Below the pieces are notes generated by a model. The model saw only the letters and a program-made list of their open reading frames with translations. It was not told the origin of the DNA and made no database searches. 23,451 nt of DNA from JBOHHR01 sp050740975 (lineage in GTDB: Bacteria; Pseudomonadota; Gammaproteobacteria; JBOHHR01), in assembly GCA_050740975.1 (NCBI GenBank), contig JBOIEE010000027.1:1-23451 (forward strand), read 5' to 3'. A program made the translations under genes and the position numbers. Shown here piece after piece: positions 22,102 to 23,451 of the stretch; positions within the stretch are counted from its first letter, which is position 1, and each line of letters begins with the position of its first letter.

Positions 22102-22302
22102 GTGAGCCGGGCGTTAATCATCATCGGTGTTGTTTTAGTTTTGCTCGGCCTGTTGTGGCCGTCCATCACTAAGTTGGGCTTGGGCAGGCTCCCCGGCGAT
22201 ATCGTCATCGAGCGAGAGAACATGCGCTTTTACTTTCCCATCACCAGCGGTTTACTCATTAGCTTGGTTCTTAGCTTGCTCTTTTGGTTCTTCCGGCGGT
22301 GA
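22102..22302 (+). CDS. DUF2905 small membrane protein
   Basis: A 66-residue protein of unknown function with two predicted membrane segments (about residues 4-22 and 48-64) and a short loop containing GLGRLPGDI, the signature of the DUF2905 family. Translation starts at GTG 22102; a GAGG overlapping the rpiA stop region serves as ribosome site, so the two genes are likely co-translated. A terminator-like hairpin follows at 22337. Confidence 0.85.
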   Translation: MSRALIIIGVVLVLLGLLWPSITKLGLGRLPGDIVIERENMRFYFPITSGLLISLVLSLLFWFFRR

Positions 22303-22336
22303 GACGATCGCCTTCAGGCTCGATGAGCTTGCCCTA

Positions 22337-22370
22337 GGGCGGGGTGCGTTCGTACCCCACCCATCTTTCT
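22337..22370 (+). terminator. Terminator-like hairpin after the rpiA-DUF2905 pair
   Basis: GGGGTGC (22341-22347) pairs with GTACCCC (22352-22358), with one G-T pair and a GTTC loop; GGG (22337-22339) and CCC (22360-22362) extend it past a C/A mismatch. ATCTTTCT follows, a poor but pyrimidine-rich tail. It is the best stop signal in the 285-base gap before the next gene, which otherwise holds nothing I can identify. Confidence 0.5.
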
Positions 22371-22587
22371 CGAGGTCGAAAATGCGGCCTGTAACCCGCG
22401 ATCGAAGGACTTTAGCTGAGCGATCCCCCGCCACCTAAAGCAGGCGAGGTGCAGCAAGTCTCGTGCGCCCGAGGCCGGCGTACTGATCGACCAAAGCCCG
22501 AGCCGCCGTCGTCCTTCTCGATGGACCAGATCTCTCGCACAACCGAGGTTGCGCTACACCATAAGCGAAGCCGAAAATCACGCTTGA

Positions 22588-23193
22588 ATGAAAACCATAG
22601 AACGCTTACGCGCACGATTAGGGGCTTCGGTCGCTGCTGCCGCCGGGCCTTTGATGCGCCTGATCGGGCGGCAAGGAATTACGCCCAATCACATGACGAT
22701 CGCAGGCTGCGCACTCGCCGTCTGCGCCGCGTTGGTGTTAATAGCGGGCTACCGGACGGGGGCAGGTGGTTTGTTTTTGGTCGCTAGCTTGCTGGATCTT
22801 GCCGATGGAGCACTTGCCCGACTGACCGGCAAGGCGACGCCATTCGGGAAGTTCCTGGATTCCACCCTAGACCGCGTGGGAGAAGGCGTCATGCTGGTTG
22901 CCATCGCGTATTGCCTGAGTCTCGAAAACAACTCCCCCGCCGTGGCCGCGGCGGTGCTGGCGCTGCTCGGTGGCCAATTAACCAGCTACATAAGGGCGCG
23001 GGCAGAGGCTCTAGGGCTTACCTGTATGGTGGGACTCGCGACTCGGCCCGAGCGGGTGACCATCATGGTCGCTGGCCTGCTTCTCGATGTGCTGCCGATC
23101 GCGATGTACACCCTCGTAGCGGTAAGCTCGATTACCGCCGGTCAGCGCTTTTACTTTGTATACAAAGAATGCTCGTTGCGAAATAGAATCTGA
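22588..23193 (+). CDS. CDP-alcohol phosphatidyltransferase family protein
   Basis: Integral membrane enzyme that transfers a phosphatidyl group from a CDP-activated lipid to an alcohol in phospholipid synthesis. The 201-residue protein contains the full family motif: D70, D73-G74, A77-R78, G87, D91 and D95, in the pattern DxxDGxxARx8GxxxDxxxD. Several membrane helices surround it, and TRPERVTIMVAGLL near 150-165 recalls the PgsA/PIS-like branch. The alcohol acceptor (glycerol phosphate, inositol phosphate or other) cannot be told from the sequence. The ATG has only a weak ribosome site. The last residues may be altered by the adjoining mobile element. Confidence 0.85.
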   Translation: MKTIERLRARLGASVAAAAGPLMRLIGRQGITPNHMTIAGCALAVCAALVLIAGYRTGAGGLFLVASLLDLADGALARLTGKATPFGKFLDSTLDRVGEGVMLVAIAYCLSLENNSPAVAAAVLALLGGQLTSYIRARAEALGLTCMVGLATRPERVTIMVAGLLLDVLPIAMYTLVAVSSITAGQRFYFVYKECSLRNRI

Positions 23194-23451
23194 CCCTGTG
23201 GGATCCCCCCGAATTTTACTCTGATAGGCAGTGGTTTTGGAGGAGTTGATCGAGGCAGTGGATGGCCGCGATCACATCAGCCAAGCGTATGGTTACGCGC
23301 GGGTCGTCGATGACTTTGAGGCCGAGGAATATCGTGGAGAGGACCACCCGGTCCCGCACCGTATTGGCCTGGTAGTGACGATGTTGTCCGGTGTGCTGGG
23401 TGGCCTTGCCTAACAGCCAAGCGACCATGAGGGCCAGGGTCGCGATGAGCA
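23194..23451. mobile_element. Right-edge insertion sequence, IS4-type (partial)
   Basis: The transposase fragment at 23216-23451 defines the element; its terminal repeat should lie between about 23165 and 23215, close to or overlapping the end of the phosphatidyltransferase gene. The exact end cannot be set because the other end and the target duplication are outside the window. Confidence 0.6.
23216..23451 (-). CDS. IS4-type DDE transposase, C-terminal fragment (5' part outside window)
   Basis: Seventy-seven residues are visible before the stop at 23216. The hydrophobic stretch ATLALMVAWLLG and the following HYQANTVRDRVVLSTIFLGL pattern are typical of the C-terminus of IS4-family transposases in gammaproteobacteria (usually F/YQANT..R.RVLS..FLG). 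The catalytic DDE residues lie upstream, off the right edge. The gene runs to the left, toward the phosphatidyltransferase gene. Whether the copy is intact is unknown. Confidence 0.7.
   Translation of the reverse strand, partial: LIATLALMVAWLLGKATQHTGQHRHYQANTVRDRVVLSTIFLGLKVIDDPRVTIRLADVIAAIHCLDQLLQNHCLSE

Noticed and set aside
22412..22615. Reverse openings in the gap before the phosphatidyltransferase gene
   Set aside because: Short, no ribosome site, no family likeness and overlapping the conserved gene start.
1..23451. tRNA, rRNA, CRISPR or prophage sequences
   Set aside because: No TPsiC-arm-like motifs with matching stems, no regularly spaced repeats and no phage structural genes were seen by eye.

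Overview
The window looks like the replication-origin region of a gammaproteobacterial chromosome. The evidence is the dnaA-dnaN-gyrB cluster divergent from rpmH-rnpA-yidC-mnmE, a bioBFHCD operon next to comF, a GyrB of 797 residues (the long proteobacterial form), and HtpX, RpiA, IlvA and BioH proteins close in length and motifs to the E. coli ones. The genus cannot be fixed from the sequence. A cytochrome c oxidase subunit II with a fused cytochrome c domain suggests an aerobic lineage of the Chromatiales type, but that is weak inference.

Layout. 1-1023 (-): coxB, cut by the left edge. 1171-5718 (-): the biotin operon bioB-bioF-bioH-bioC-bioD, with tight or overlapping junctions. 5742-6488 (+): comF, divergent from bioB, with a probable bioB promoter and BirA-operator-like dyad inside its first codons. 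6491-8884 (-): gyrB. 8885-9041: a short gap holding a perfect 14-bp parS core where recF would normally lie. 9042-10145 (-): dnaN. 10146-10308: a probable oriC with an AT-rich block, an IHF consensus site and DnaA boxes. 10309-11652 (-): dnaA. 11830-15453 (+): rpmH, rnpA, yidC, mnmE, with no yidD. 15683-16597 (-): ilvE-type aminotransferase. 16964-17839 (+): htpX behind a heat-shock-like promoter. 18002-19045 (-): an FmdB-type zinc ribbon protein and a YajG-like lipoprotein. 19194-21374 (-): ilvA plus a FucA-type class II aldolase. 21439-22302 (+): rpiA and a DUF2905 membrane protein. 22588-23193 (+): a CDP-alcohol phosphatidyltransferase. 23216-23451 (-): the C-terminus of an IS4-type transposase, cut by the right edge.

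The genes form three functional blocks. The first covers chromosome replication, segregation and core RNA or membrane biogenesis around oriC. The second is the late biotin pathway (BioC and BioH make the pimeloyl chain; BioF, BioD and BioB finish the ring; bioA is not present). The third is a looser group of amino-acid, pentose, lipid and envelope-stress genes ending at a mobile element.

No tRNA, rRNA, CRISPR array, prophage or defence island was seen, and I found no clear undescribed multi-gene system. The most interesting signals are small ones: parS in place of recF, the oriC architecture, the bioB operator inside comF, an altered ComF PRPP loop, a stop-codon hairpin between rnpA and yidC, and the ilvA-aldolase pairing.
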